The notes beneath the pieces were generated by a model. The model made no database searches, was not told the origin of the DNA, and saw nothing but the letters and a program-made list of their open reading frames with translations. The position numbers and the translations under genes are program-made. This document shows, piece by piece, positions 7,689 to 16,323 of a stretch of 64,000 nt of DNA; positions within the stretch are counted from its first letter, which is position 1, and each line of letters begins with the position of its first letter. This DNA is from a virus, in the IMG/VR virus record IMGVR_UViG_3300049002_000006, positions 18,147 through 82,146 of that record. One strand, given 5' to 3'.

Positions 7689-8708
7689 ATGGACGAACAT
7701 GAAATCTTCCGGCAGGTCGGTGGTCGCCCAATGCTTCCTGTAGGAGCCAAGTTCGCCGACTTCGCTCCCGCAGACGTTCCGTGGAACTTCGGGCTTCTGC
7801 CACAGACGCCTCCGGTCCTGGACATGATCCGGGCCACGCCGTCCTTGGCCCAACGGTTTCCTAGACTTGTCGGGTCATGGGACGGCAAGACCGAAATCAA
7901 CCTGCTTGATTCGGTTCGGAAGATTGGTGTGGACCCGATCAGTCTCGTACAGTACCAGCCCCGCGGGACTTGTGGCGGCCGGGCGGGGAGTCTCGGCCTC
8001 GACCTGATCCAGGCTTCCGTGATCGCGTCGGGCAGGTCTGATAAGAAGACTAAGTTCCGGCGGGCCTCGCACGCGGCCGTCTACTACTTCGCCCGGCAGA
8101 AGTACGGCATGGACCGGGGCGGGAATAACGAAAACAATGACGGCGTGGCGGGCGGGGCCGTGCCCGAGATCCTAGCCGACCCCTTATTCGGTGTCGTATT
8201 CCGGGACGAGATCGGGGACACGAACTACTACGGTGAAGGGTCGGACGATCTGGCGTGTACGATTGGTGGCGGTCAAATCAGTGCGGACATGAAGAAGAAG
8301 ATTCACGAATTAGGTAGCGACAACACCATCGTGAAGGTCCGGTGCAAGTCTGCGCAAGACGTGGCCGACGTCCTGTTCAATCGAGGAGTCATCGTTCAGT
8401 CCGACAGTCAGGGCTACACGATGCAGCGGGACAAGGACGGATTTTGCCGTCCTTCTGGAACGTGGGCTCATTACCAAGTTCGCGGGGGGATTATAATCCG
8501 GAACGGCCGAAAAGGGTTTGTATACTACCAGTCGTGGAACAGGGACACACCGTCGGGGGACGTGATTCCGGGTTATACCGGAAACTGCTTCGGCGTAGAT
8601 TGGGACGTCGAAGACAAGCTGTGCCGGACCGGCGAAGTGGATGGACTACTGGACCTGGCTCTGTGGGATTACGATAAAGGACCGATCGAACTCAACTGGT
8701 TATTCTAA
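7689..8708 (+). CDS. Putative papain-fold cysteine peptidase
   Basis: The ATG at 7689 has AGGAG about 9 nt upstream. In the 339-residue product Q90-P-R-G-T-C95-G-G resembles the oxyanion Gln and nucleophile Cys of papain-like (C1) enzymes. W-A-H261-Y-Q-V-R-G-G and Y-Y-Q-S-W-N284 fall where the catalytic His and the Asn-Ser-Trp motif would be. Neither a propeptide nor a signal peptide is obvious. Placed among envelope proteins in a late operon, it could cleave cell-wall peptides or host proteins at lysis or entry. The match rests on motif order alone. Confidence 0.45.
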   Translation: MDEHEIFRQVGGRPMLPVGAKFADFAPADVPWNFGLLPQTPPVLDMIRATPSLAQRFPRLVGSWDGKTEINLLDSVRKIGVDPISLVQYQPRGTCGGRAGSLGLDLIQASVIASGRSDKKTKFRRASHAAVYYFARQKYGMDRGGNNENNDGVAGGAVPEILADPLFGVVFRDEIGDTNYYGEGSDDLACTIGGGQISADMKKKIHELGSDNTIVKVRCKSAQDVADVLFNRGVIVQSDSQGYTMQRDKDGFCRPSGTWAHYQVRGGIIIRNGRKGFVYYQSWNRDTPSGDVIPGYTGNCFGVDWDVEDKLCRTGEVDGLLDLALWDYDKGPIELNWLF

Positions 8709-8727
8709 CTAACAAAGGAAGTGTGTC

Positions 8728-8991
8728 ATGCCAAAATTCAGAAGCAGGCCGGTCGATTTCGAGGCCGTCCAATGGAAAGGAGATATGTACGGCACGCCAG
8801 GAGTCATTCAAGAACCCAATCCGGACTATCGGCCAGGAGGGACACTACCTGATTATAAGTATTACGTGATGACAGCCCACAAACAAAAGGTGTACTTAGA
8901 AATCGGAGATTGGGTCCGAGCCGAGCCGGATGGCAGAGGACACTACCCGATCAAGCCGGACATCTTCGTGACCATTTGTGACCCGATATAA
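8728..8991 (+). CDS. Conserved small phage protein (PGDYG-like)
   Basis: The ATG at 8728 follows AAAGGAAG. The product has 87 residues and the familiar plan of a widespread small phage protein: an N-terminal F-R-S-R-P-V-D-F-E-A-V-Q-W strand, a variable middle, then G-D-W-V-R-A and Y-P-I-K-P-D-I-F at the end. The molecular role of this family is not known to me. The stop lies 13 nt before the next ATG. Confidence 0.7.
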   Translation: MPKFRSRPVDFEAVQWKGDMYGTPGVIQEPNPDYRPGGTLPDYKYYVMTAHKQKVYLEIGDWVRAEPDGRGHYPIKPDIFVTICDPI

Positions 8992-9004
8992 AGAGGAGTG
9001 TGCT

Positions 9005-9586
9005 ATGCGCTCGTTGTTCGTCGTTCTGGTGTTCGTTTTGCCCCTCGCCGCAGACGACAGCCCGTGGGACTTTTCGAGGCGTGTGGACGACATAGAAAAG
9101 AAGCAGAAAGAGTTTGACCGTAAGTTAACGGATCTGAACTCGAAGGTCGATGCCACAATGGTGTTGATCGACCAGATCAAAGCGAAGTTCGCCGAACCGA
9201 TGAAAGTCGCTTCGCCTACCGAGACGGAAATCATTCCGGTCCCGAAGACCACTCTCCCTCCTGGTGTAGGAGGCGGGTGGGTGCCGATGTCGGATGGTAC
9301 TTACGAGCGGACGATTAAAGTGAAGTACAATCCGGTAATGCCGACTTCGGTCATGATCTATGGAACTCCTGTAGTCGAACCAGCCGTGCCGGTGTATGCT
9401 CAGTCTACTCCCGTTTATACTCAACCGTATGTCGGTACTTATCAGACCATTGGAGGGTACACCGTCAGTCCTTCTTGGTACGGGAGTGTGGGGGCCGACG
9501 GCGGCGGGACGTGTGTAGGCGGGGATTGCGGAAACACAACCATCAACTACGGGCGGCCCGGCTTGTTCGGCCGGTACCGGAGGTAA
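9005..9586 (+). CDS. Secreted protein with coiled coil and Tyr/Gly-rich tail
   Basis: I chose the ATG at 9005 because GAGGAG lies just upstream and the product then begins with a clean signal peptide (M-R-S-L-F-V-V-L-V-F-V-L-P-L-A-A). Residues about 25-65 form a coiled coil. The C-terminal half is low-complexity and rich in Tyr, Val, Pro and Gly (V-Y-T-Q-P-Y-V-G-T-Y), ending in two Cys within a Gly-rich stretch. It is probably exported. The function is unknown. Confidence 0.6.
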   Translation: MRSLFVVLVFVLPLAADDSPWDFSRRVDDIEKKQKEFDRKLTDLNSKVDATMVLIDQIKAKFAEPMKVASPTETEIIPVPKTTLPPGVGGGWVPMSDGTYERTIKVKYNPVMPTSVMIYGTPVVEPAVPVYAQSTPVYTQPYVGTYQTIGGYTVSPSWYGSVGADGGGTCVGGDCGNTTINYGRPGLFGRYRR

Positions 9587-9587
9587 C

Positions 9588-9914
9588 ATGACGACCAAGC
9601 AACTGTGTGCCAAGCTGAACGACCGGATGGAATCTGTCCCGGCAGAAGTGTGGGGGGCGATCCTTGCGGCCGTCATGAAACTGATTCAAGGGTGTAAGGA
9701 CACTCCTCAAGAAGCCCTCGACTACGTCCGCGAAGCACGAGGTAACTTGCGTCACCGGGTAGTCGTGGCGGCGATGTTTCGGCGGGCGTGGGTGAATCAA
9801 GGACTCCCTCGCCGGAAAATGGATGACGGACTAGAAGCCCTCCTCGAAGAGGCGGACTTCGTTGATGTTAAGGACGTCAAGCGCATGTTTAAGGAGGCGG
9901 CATATGAGTCCTGA
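9588..9914 (+). CDS. Hypothetical helical protein
   Basis: The ATG at 9588 directly follows the previous stop with GGAGG as ribosome site. The product is 108 residues, alpha-helical and mixed-charge (K-D-T-P-Q-E-A-L-D-Y-V-R-E-A-R), with no recognised motif. It overlaps the next start by 11 nt and belongs to the run of genes before the capsid block. Confidence 0.6.
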   Translation: MTTKQLCAKLNDRMESVPAEVWGAILAAVMKLIQGCKDTPQEALDYVREARGNLRHRVVVAAMFRRAWVNQGLPRRKMDDGLEALLEEADFVDVKDVKRMFKEAAYES

Positions 9915-10365
9915 CGAATTTCTGGAAAAGTCTCTGGCCGTTCACGACGCACTGAGCAGACCGGTTGAGGACGAGGTAGTGACTATCCTCAAAGTCATGT
10001 CGGACGTGGCAGAACTGTTCCAATCCGACGAAGCCGAGTACACACCCGGCCAGCAGAAGCAGTTGGAGGTCCTCGAGAACGACGTCCACATGATCGCGGT
10101 TAAACCGGTCAGTCTGATTCACGCCAAGCGGAAGACCGTGGATCGGAAGATCGATCCCGCCGCCGAGAAAGGTCTTTGGATGGTCTTCCGGCACGCCCTG
10201 CGGACGATGCTCGGCAAGATCAAAGTAGTCGAGCCCCCGGCCGAAGAAACGCCGGCCCCCGAGAGTGCCGAAGGAAGCGAGCCAGAAGCCGTTTTCCCGG
10301 CCGATCAGCCGCCCGACGTAGAAAGTGACGCCCCGCCCGACAGCAAGCGAAGGAGAAAGAAATAG
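9904..10365 (+). CDS. Hypothetical protein with acidic/proline tail
   Basis: The ATG at 9904 has AAGGAGG 6 nt upstream. The product is 153 residues: a helical first 105 residues and then a disordered Pro/Glu-rich tail ending in S-K-R-R-R-K-K. It precedes the capsid protease-scaffold gene and could be an assembly factor, but nothing in the sequence shows this. Confidence 0.6.
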   Translation: MSPDEFLEKSLAVHDALSRPVEDEVVTILKVMSDVAELFQSDEAEYTPGQQKQLEVLENDVHMIAVKPVSLIHAKRKTVDRKIDPAAEKGLWMVFRHALRTMLGKIKVVEPPAEETPAPESAEGSEPEAVFPADQPPDVESDAPPDSKRRRKK

Positions 10366-10376
10366 GGCCTTTGCCG

Positions 10377-10405
10377 TTGACGCTCGCCCGGCATCCGGCT
10401 ATAAC
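10377..10405 (+). promoter_or_regulatory. Sigma70-type promoter ahead of the capsid operon
   Basis: TTGACG (10377-10382) and TATAAC (10400-10405) are separated by exactly 17 nt, 30 nt before the protease-scaffold start at 10435. This is the best host-type promoter match found in the + strand block, and it suits high expression of the capsid genes. Confidence 0.6.
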
Positions 10406-10434
10406 TTCGAGGAACATCAGACCAACCTACCTGT

Positions 10435-11862
10435 ATGAATGAACTAGTCCAATACTCAGTGCTGAATATGGACGGCGTGAGCCGGACCGAATACTTGCAC
10501 GGCCGCAAGTATTTGGTCCGGATGGCCGCCTGTGGTACCGAAGGAGTCATGGCCGGGGTCGATCCGGACGGGAACCCTATCGAGATTTTCTACCCCGAGA
10601 AAGTCTGGAAGGATACTCTGCATTCATGGTCGAACAAGCCGATCATGAACCAGCACCCGGGCGGCGACGACATGGCCGACGACCAAACGGCCCTCGAAAA
10701 GCAGAGTATGGGGTTTTTGCTCAAGCCGAGTTACGACAACAAGTTCCGGACGGAATGCTGGTTCGACGCAGACCGGACGCAGAAACTCGACCCGGCCATC
10801 TACAAAGCGGTCCTTAACAATCAGCCCATCGAATGCTCGACCGGGCAGAAAATGGCCATCCGGAAGGAGGACGGGGAACACAACGGAGTCCCGTACAAGT
10901 ACGTCGCCGTCCGGATCAACCCGAACCATCTCGCCATTCTCACCAAGCGTCGGGGGGCGTACTCGATATCGAAAGGAGGGGGCATTAACGTCCTGAACGA
11001 AGACGGCCATTCGTTGGTCGCAGTAACCAACGAAGCGTCCTATTCCGACATCATGCGAAATCTGGACGTGGCCCTGCGGCAGAAGTTCATGAAGCCCGGG
11101 TACGACTGGTTCGGGTGCATCTGCGACGTGTACAAGGACGGCTATCTGATCTACAGCAGTGCCGGGAAGTTGTGGCGGCTCGATTACGAAGCGGCCGACG
11201 ACGGGACCGTTACGCTGTCCGGCAAGCCGGAGGAAGTGCAACGAACGACCGTCTATGTGACGGTGAGTAACGAGGAGGCGGTCGTGGGCATCGCCTCGGG
11301 GAAGTATCTCACACAAGCGGAGGCGGAAGAAATGGCGAAGGTACTGACTAAGGAACAACTGATCGACACGATCATCGGGAACGGCGGGGCGTGGGAAGAG
11401 ACGGATCGGGAACACCTCGGCAAGAAGAACGAAGACCAACTCAAGAAGCTCCTGCCCATCGGGGCACCGAAGACGACCGAAGTCCCGGTCCTAAACATGG
11501 CCGCCGAAGTCAAGCCCGGGACTTACATCCTGACGGCCGACCAAGCTGCCGCCCTGAGCCGGATGGCCGCCCACGAGAAGCAGGCCAAGGAGGAGATCAT
11601 CACGGCGGTCATGAATATGGAAGGGAACCAGTTCAAGAAGGAGTGGCTGGAAGAGCAGAAGCTGGACGTGCTGCAAGGACTCCAGGCCCTCGCCGTCGCC
11701 CCGAAGAAGGAAGAGGAGGTCGCCGTTCTGAACCAGGCCGGCGGGGCCCTCCAACCGAAGTATTACGGGGCCGGCGGGTATATTCCGTCCGTCCAGCCGC
11801 AAGAAATCGTTCCGCTGCCGTTGTCGGCTTCCCGAAAGAAGAAGGAAACGGCCGCGGTGTAA
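10435..11862 (+). CDS. Prohead protease fused to scaffold (DUF2213-like)
   Basis: The product of 475 residues has an N-terminal domain (about 1-200) resembling phage DUF2213 proteins. It has E-G-V-M-A-G-V-D near residue 40, W-S-N-K-P-I-M-N-Q-H-P near 75, and the segment R-I-N-P-N-H-L-A-I-L that carries a likely catalytic His, followed by R-G-A-Y-S. The C-terminal half (about 280-475) is charged and helical with M-A-K-V-L-T-K-E-Q-L and ends disordered, as expected for a scaffold. Scaffold and maturation protease would then be one polypeptide, cleaved during head assembly. It lies directly before the decoration and major capsid genes. Confidence 0.65.
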   Translation: MNELVQYSVLNMDGVSRTEYLHGRKYLVRMAACGTEGVMAGVDPDGNPIEIFYPEKVWKDTLHSWSNKPIMNQHPGGDDMADDQTALEKQSMGFLLKPSYDNKFRTECWFDADRTQKLDPAIYKAVLNNQPIECSTGQKMAIRKEDGEHNGVPYKYVAVRINPNHLAILTKRRGAYSISKGGGINVLNEDGHSLVAVTNEASYSDIMRNLDVALRQKFMKPGYDWFGCICDVYKDGYLIYSSAGKLWRLDYEAADDGTVTLSGKPEEVQRTTVYVTVSNEEAVVGIASGKYLTQAEAEEMAKVLTKEQLIDTIIGNGGAWEETDREHLGKKNEDQLKKLLPIGAPKTTEVPVLNMAAEVKPGTYILTADQAAALSRMAAHEKQAKEEIITAVMNMEGNQFKKEWLEEQKLDVLQGLQALAVAPKKEEEVAVLNQAGGALQPKYYGAGGYIPSVQPQEIVPLPLSASRKKKETAAV

Positions 11863-11901
11863 TCCAAATTCAATTCGACCAACTCTCAGGAGAAATAAGG
11901 A

Positions 11902-12858
11902 ATGAGCGCAAGCGACAACGTGATCGTGCTCCGGGGTGACATGAGCAAGCGGCACATGGAAGCCAAAGCCGGGGAGGCGAGCATCTACCCCGGGGACCTG
12001 CTCGAAACGTACCGGGCTTCAGGAGAAGAGAAGTTCCGGAAGGCTACGGTATACGGAGCCCGGATCGGCGAGAAGATTTTCGCCAAAGAAAACTACGTCC
12101 TCGGAAAGACGAAGGCCACGGCCTACGACAGTGGGTCGAACGTCCTGGCTCACCGGGCGACACCGGGCGACTGCATCAACGCCCGGATCCCGGCCAACGC
12201 CGCGGCCATCCTGATTGACGATTATCTGATCTCCAACGGGGATGGGACGCTTGTCAAGTCGGTGTACGGCGAAGGACAGAGTCTCGGGAACGCGGTGGCC
12301 GCTTCCACGGCCGTCACGAACACGACGACGGAAGCGGCCTTCGACAACGCGAACGTGACCATCGCGGCGAACACGCTCCGGGCCGGTGACGTTATCCGGT
12401 TGCGTGGCCAAGGGATCGCAACCGCGACTAACTCGACCGACACTCTGACCGTTCAGGTGTATGTCGGGTCTACGTCCATCGCCACGACTGGTGCAGTGGA
12501 CGTAGCCAACAACGACATCTTCCGGTACGACATCCGAGTGATCTTCCGGACCGTCGGGGCGTCCGGAACGATGGTCGTGGAAGGGACGGTGGCCCTCGGG
12601 GCGGCTGCGACCGTTACCGACAAGAACGTGTTCAAGGCTTCCACAGCCGTGGACACGACGGCGGCTATCGTGCTGTCGGTCAAGGCGACCTGGTCCGTGG
12701 CGAACGCGGGCAACAGTGTCCGACAAGACGTGGCAACGGTCGAGAAGTCGCAGGCGACGGGGGCGGCCGGAGACGGGATGCTGGCCCGGGCCGAGGAAGA
12801 CCTTGACAACTCGGCGGTTGCCACCATTACTTGGTGTGCCGTCCGAATCCTTGACTAA
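11902..12858 (+). CDS. Putative capsid decoration/head protein
   Basis: The ATG at 11902 has AAGGA just upstream. The product is 318 residues. The first 100 residues (Y-P-G-D-L-L-E, G-D-C-I-N-A-R-I-P-A-N) look like a small beta domain of the kind found in capsid decoration proteins encoded just before the major capsid protein. From about residue 130 a Thr/Ala-rich beta sandwich follows. Position and composition point to an external head protein. Function is inferred from context. Confidence 0.55.
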   Translation: MSASDNVIVLRGDMSKRHMEAKAGEASIYPGDLLETYRASGEEKFRKATVYGARIGEKIFAKENYVLGKTKATAYDSGSNVLAHRATPGDCINARIPANAAAILIDDYLISNGDGTLVKSVYGEGQSLGNAVAASTAVTNTTTEAAFDNANVTIAANTLRAGDVIRLRGQGIATATNSTDTLTVQVYVGSTSIATTGAVDVANNDIFRYDIRVIFRTVGASGTMVVEGTVALGAAATVTDKNVFKASTAVDTTAAIVLSVKATWSVANAGNSVRQDVATVEKSQATGAAGDGMLARAEEDLDNSAVATITWCAVRILD

Positions 12859-12888
12859 CAAAACCAACCACAGAGGAGGAGATCAGAA

Positions 12889-13971
12889 ATGGGACAGCCG
12901 AAAGTGATGGGCGGACATTACGAGTCCAGTCACCCCATCATGTCGATGGTCCGGGACCCCGGATACTACCAGCCCTTCTTCGAGAACGGCCGGTCGTGGC
13001 GGTCGAAGATCCGGCGGGACCGGCACGGATATCCGATCGAGGACGGACAGGGCAACATCATCGAGGACGTGGTAGTCTCGAACGAGGAGGCCCTGTACAC
13101 CCGCGATCAGTGGGTCGAGTTCGAGACCGCCATTCTCGAAGTCGCCCAGGAACCGCTCGTGTTCTTTGACGACGTGGCCGGGATGGGGAAGGTCACAATC
13201 CCGGCCGGCCTCGGGAAGACGATGTACGAATATCGGAATCGGTCGTTCTCGGCGTCGGCCACTACCAGCATGGACGGCCTCCGGGAATCGAACCGCGGTC
13301 GGTTCACGGTAGATACGGCCCAGCTGCCACTACACATCTACCACGGCGAACTGTCTTTCCCGTCTCGCGACCTAGACATCGCCGCCGGGAGTGCGTTGCC
13401 GCTCGATACGGAACAGGGGCAGGACGTCACTCGGGCGATTCAGGAACTGAAAGAGGACGCGACTCTCGGCTTGTACACGCCGAATCCGGTCGGCGGTACC
13501 TCGGTCGAAGGGGCGTTGAACTTCACCGGCCGGAACACTTACACCATCCGTTCGCCAGCCACGGTCGGCTGGACGCCTAACGATTTGGTTGATGACCTGA
13601 TCGGCATGAGGACGATGCTCGAGGACGACAACCAGAAGGGACCGTTCCGAGTATGGTACGGTCGTGGTTGGTCGTCCTACCTCGACAAGGACTATTCCCA
13701 GGCGAAAGGGGATAACACCGTCCGGGCTCGCGTCCAAGCCCTCGACAACATGGGGTCTTTCAAGCAGGTGCGGCGGTTGTCTGGGTACACAATCATCATG
13801 ATGGCTCCGAACTCCACGACGGCGAAGATCGTTGAGGCGTCCGGCTTCAAGACGGTGACCTGGTCTGAGCGGGGCGGAATGCTCCGTCGCTGGCTGATCT
13901 ACTGGGCCGGCAACCCGCTGTTCCGGGCGGACGACGAAGGGCAGTGCGGTCTGGTCGTCGGGACGGTCTAA
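12889..13971 (+). CDS. Major capsid protein (HK97-fold candidate)
   Basis: It starts at the ATG at 12889 after GGAGGAG. The 360-residue product has the size and composition of an HK97-fold capsid protein. It has an N-terminal arm, a long helix around Y-T-R-D-Q-W-V-E-F-E-T-A-I, a P-domain-like region with E-L-S-F-P-S-R-D-L-D, and a C-terminal A-domain with W-Y-G-R-G-W-S and M-M-A-P-N-S. The order protease-scaffold, decoration protein, capsid protein supports the call. There is no obvious delta domain, in line with the separate scaffold. Confidence 0.75.
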   Translation: MGQPKVMGGHYESSHPIMSMVRDPGYYQPFFENGRSWRSKIRRDRHGYPIEDGQGNIIEDVVVSNEEALYTRDQWVEFETAILEVAQEPLVFFDDVAGMGKVTIPAGLGKTMYEYRNRSFSASATTSMDGLRESNRGRFTVDTAQLPLHIYHGELSFPSRDLDIAAGSALPLDTEQGQDVTRAIQELKEDATLGLYTPNPVGGTSVEGALNFTGRNTYTIRSPATVGWTPNDLVDDLIGMRTMLEDDNQKGPFRVWYGRGWSSYLDKDYSQAKGDNTVRARVQALDNMGSFKQVRRLSGYTIIMMAPNSTTAKIVEASGFKTVTWSERGGMLRRWLIYWAGNPLFRADDEGQCGLVVGTV

Positions 13972-14003
13972 CTCCAACTCATCGAACGAAAGAGAACCAC
14001 CAA

Positions 14004-14567
14004 ATGTCGCGTAAGACACAGAGGAAGCAGGCGGAGGTTCCGAAAGGCCCGGCCGTGCGAAAATTCCGTCTAAAGGAGAACGCCGGACGGGCCGCCGTCC
14101 GGATCGCCGAGGGTCCGAACCACGAGGGCATCAAAGTCATCGAGCCGGGGCAGGTGTACGCCACGACGCGGGACATGTGTAAGAAGGACCTGAACAAGTG
14201 GGAGGAAGTGACCCACACGAACGCGAAGCCCATCGCGTCCGAGGATATGACTCCGCTCGTTAAGGACGATCTGCCCGAGGTCGTAGACGTGCCTAACCCG
14301 CCGACGCCGATGAACCCGAAGAAGTCTCGCGTTCATCCGATCGAGATGGAGGATACGCCGGAAGACGATCATGTCGATCTGGAAGACACCGAGTCGAAGA
14401 TCGAAACTTCCGACGAGGAAGAAGAGAGCGAGGAGTCCGAAGACGAAGAGGTCTTTGAGGCTTCCGACGAGAACGAGGACGAAGAAGAGTCTGAGGACGA
14501 GAAGGAAAAACCGAAGGCCAAGGTCAAGATGAAGACGGCACCGAAGACCAAGGCCAAGAAGAAGTAA
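14004..14567 (+). CDS. Head-region protein with long acidic tail
   Basis: The ATG at 14004 follows AAAGAGA; an in-frame ATG at 13944 lies inside the capsid gene and is unlikely. The first 90 residues form a basic beta-containing domain (K-V-I-E-P-G-Q-V-Y-A-T). The rest is a Glu/Asp/Ser-rich stretch, then a Lys-rich end (K-A-K-V-K-M-K-T-A-P-K-T-K-A-K-K-K). Similar acidic-linker plus Lys-tail designs recur in the - strand block (32337 and 49036 genes). A head accessory role is inferred. Confidence 0.6.
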   Translation: MSRKTQRKQAEVPKGPAVRKFRLKENAGRAAVRIAEGPNHEGIKVIEPGQVYATTRDMCKKDLNKWEEVTHTNAKPIASEDMTPLVKDDLPEVVDVPNPPTPMNPKKSRVHPIEMEDTPEDDHVDLEDTESKIETSDEEEESEESEDEEVFEASDENEDEEESEDEKEKPKAKVKMKTAPKTKAKKK

Positions 14568-14588
14568 GTCCGTCTTGGAGGGCTTTCG

Positions 14589-15008
14589 ATGGCTCGCACG
14601 ACGGCAACGCGGGTCGAGGGTATCATTGAGGTCGATCCTGATGATACCTTGACCCCGTTCATCAATTCTGCCAACCGGGTAGTTACCAGGATCTGTGAAG
14701 ACACCGACGATGCCTACACGACCGACGAACTGGAAGATATCGAGTGCTGGTTGGCCGCCCACTTCTACGCCGTCCTTCGACCGGCCTTCGTCGTGGAAAG
14801 TGTAGACGTGATGACGACCAGGATCGAGTCGAAAGTGGACTTGGGGCTGTCAAACACCAGATGGGGCATCGCCGCTATGGCGATTGACACGTTCGGGAAT
14901 TTGGCAAATTGGAATAACGAGATGGTTAACAGGAAGCCGACTGACGGCAGACGGACGCCATCTCTCAGCTGGTTGGGCATTGACCAGTCGCCCAACAACG
15001 TTCCTTGA
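14589..15008 (+). CDS. Head-tail connector (adaptor-like)
   Basis: The product of 139 residues follows the capsid genes where the first connector normally lies. The helical plan (F-I-N-S-A-N-R-V-V-T-R-I, D-I-E-C-W-L-A-A-H-F-Y-A-V) is that of gp6/gp15-like adaptors that bind under the portal. The W-L-A-A-H helix is common in this family. The ribosome site is GGAGG upstream of the ATG. Confidence 0.6.
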   Translation: MARTTATRVEGIIEVDPDDTLTPFINSANRVVTRICEDTDDAYTTDELEDIECWLAAHFYAVLRPAFVVESVDVMTTRIESKVDLGLSNTRWGIAAMAIDTFGNLANWNNEMVNRKPTDGRRTPSLSWLGIDQSPNNVP

Positions 15009-15022
15009 GAGGAGATTGACTA

Positions 15023-15382
15023 ATGGCCGCCGCGAACGATAACACACGAATCCCGCGGCGTAAACAGAAGGCCGTGTATTGGGTCGCCCAGCCCAAAGAC
15101 AGCGACGGGAGAACGACGTATGCGGCCCCCGTCGAAATCGATTGCCGGTGGTCAGACGTGACAGAGGAACTCGTAGGACCGTCCGGGGCCGCTGTGACTA
15201 TCAAATCGAAAGTATACCCGGACCGAGACTTAGAAAAGGACTCTGTCCTGTGGCTCGGCGGGTTGAATGATCTAACGGACTTTACAAACCCGTTTAAGAA
15301 TCCGGCCGCCGCTCGCATTCAAGGATGGACTAAGATCCCAGACGCCAGGGCGAAAAGGTTTTTGAGGATTGCCTTCCTGTGA
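15023..15382 (+). CDS. Head closure protein (putative)
   Basis: It has 119 residues, a size and gene position typical of SPP1 gp16-like stoppers. The beta-rich sequence includes V-E-I-D-C-R-W-S-D-V and a loop G-G-L-N-D-L. It sits between the connector and the gp10-like gene and overlaps the latter by 4 nt (GTGA). Confidence 0.55.
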   Translation: MAAANDNTRIPRRKQKAVYWVAQPKDSDGRTTYAAPVEIDCRWSDVTEELVGPSGAAVTIKSKVYPDRDLEKDSVLWLGGLNDLTDFTNPFKNPAAARIQGWTKIPDARAKRFLRIAFL

Positions 15383-15870
15383 GTACGGTAATCAGGACGA
15401 CCGGAATCGAAGCAACCCTCCGGGCGTTGACCGACAAGAAACGGGACACGGTCAAAGCCGTCAACGAAGGACTGCATCTGGTGGCTAGGATGATTCTGAA
15501 CCGGGCGTTGTACTTGTGTCCGGTCGAGACGGGGGCCATGCGGGCGACCGGGGAAGTCGGTGAGCCGACCGGAACAGGTGTCGGACTCGGGACGAGAACG
15601 TCAGTTAGTTTCGGCGGTCAGTCCGCTCCGTACACAATTTTCGTCCATGAAAATCTGAACGCGAGTCACCTGGCCCCGACGATTGCCAAATGGCTGGAGG
15701 TGGCCGTCATGCAAACCCGCGGCCCGGCGACTAGAGTCCTCGAGCGGGCGTTTAAGTACCAAATCGTCAGTCACGAAGAGGGGGCCGCCGACCGATTCGT
15801 TCGAGGGTCTAAAGGTTTCCGAACCGCCACTGACCGGAGGGCCGGTCCTGCCCCCAGGAGAGGTCGATGA
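15379..15870 (+). CDS. Neck/tail completion protein (HK97 gp10-like)
   Basis: It starts at a GTG overlapping the previous stop. Residues 1-105 match the HK97 gp10 plan: an N-terminal strand with G-I-E-A-T-L-R-A-L, a helix L-V-A-R-M-I-L-N-R-A, the hallmark P-V-E-T-G-A-M-R-A, then Y-T-I-F-V-H-E. The C-terminus is Arg-rich. It joins head and tail. Confidence 0.7.
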   Translation: MSTVIRTTGIEATLRALTDKKRDTVKAVNEGLHLVARMILNRALYLCPVETGAMRATGEVGEPTGTGVGLGTRTSVSFGGQSAPYTIFVHENLNASHLAPTIAKWLEVAVMQTRGPATRVLERAFKYQIVSHEEGAADRFVRGSKGFRTATDRRAGPAPRRGR

Positions 15871-16322
15871 TTTCCGCCTCGCCGGCCCGCGTCTTGCAAT
15901 ATTACCTGGTCGCCGCCGGAAAAGCCGTCCTGCCGGCCGCAGGCACGGAAGACAACTGGCCGATCACCCGCGGCTTCCTTCCGTCCGGGGAAGAAGACCC
16001 GGACAACTACCTTGCCACCTACGACTACGGGGCAGATCAGGAATTCGGAGTCACGAACGATTCCCGTAACGACCATCCTGCCGTCCAAGTCAGGATTCGT
16101 TCCAGAACTTATGAAGAAGGGTGGGCGAAGGCCGTCGATATACTGGAAGCATTGAAGGTGATCGCCCAAGATCAGATTTGGACTTCTGTGACGGTCTTGA
16201 CCGAGACGATCCTCATTCAAGGGTGTATGATCCAGGCGGGTATCATGCACATAGGACGAGAGGAGAAGGAGACGCGGGAGAATTTCACGATCAACCTGCG
16301 GTTAACCATTTCGGAGGGGTGA
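15867..16322 (+). CDS. Tail terminator protein (putative)
   Basis: It starts at an ATG that overlaps the previous stop (ATGA). The 151 residues contain an alternating alpha/beta pattern with Y-E-E-G-W-A-K-A-V-D-I-L-E-A-L and a C-terminal strand E-N-F-T-I-N-L-R-L-T-I. This is typical of the ring that caps the tail tube. The position between the gp10-like protein and the tail tube supports this. Confidence 0.6.
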   Translation: MISASPARVLQYYLVAAGKAVLPAAGTEDNWPITRGFLPSGEEDPDNYLATYDYGADQEFGVTNDSRNDHPAVQVRIRSRTYEEGWAKAVDILEALKVIAQDQIWTSVTVLTETILIQGCMIQAGIMHIGREEKETRENFTINLRLTISEG

Positions 16323-16323
16323 T

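Noticed and set aside
12019-12867. Long open frame on the - strand opposite the decoration protein gene (and a similar one at 10624-11439)
   Set aside because: Arg/Gly/Val/His-rich composition, no ribosome site, and complete overlap with well-supported + strand genes; typical antisense shadows in G+C-rich coding DNA.
13944-14003. Upstream in-frame start for the 14004 gene
   Set aside because: It lies inside the capsid gene, has no ribosome site and would add a basic peptide unlike the rest of the protein.
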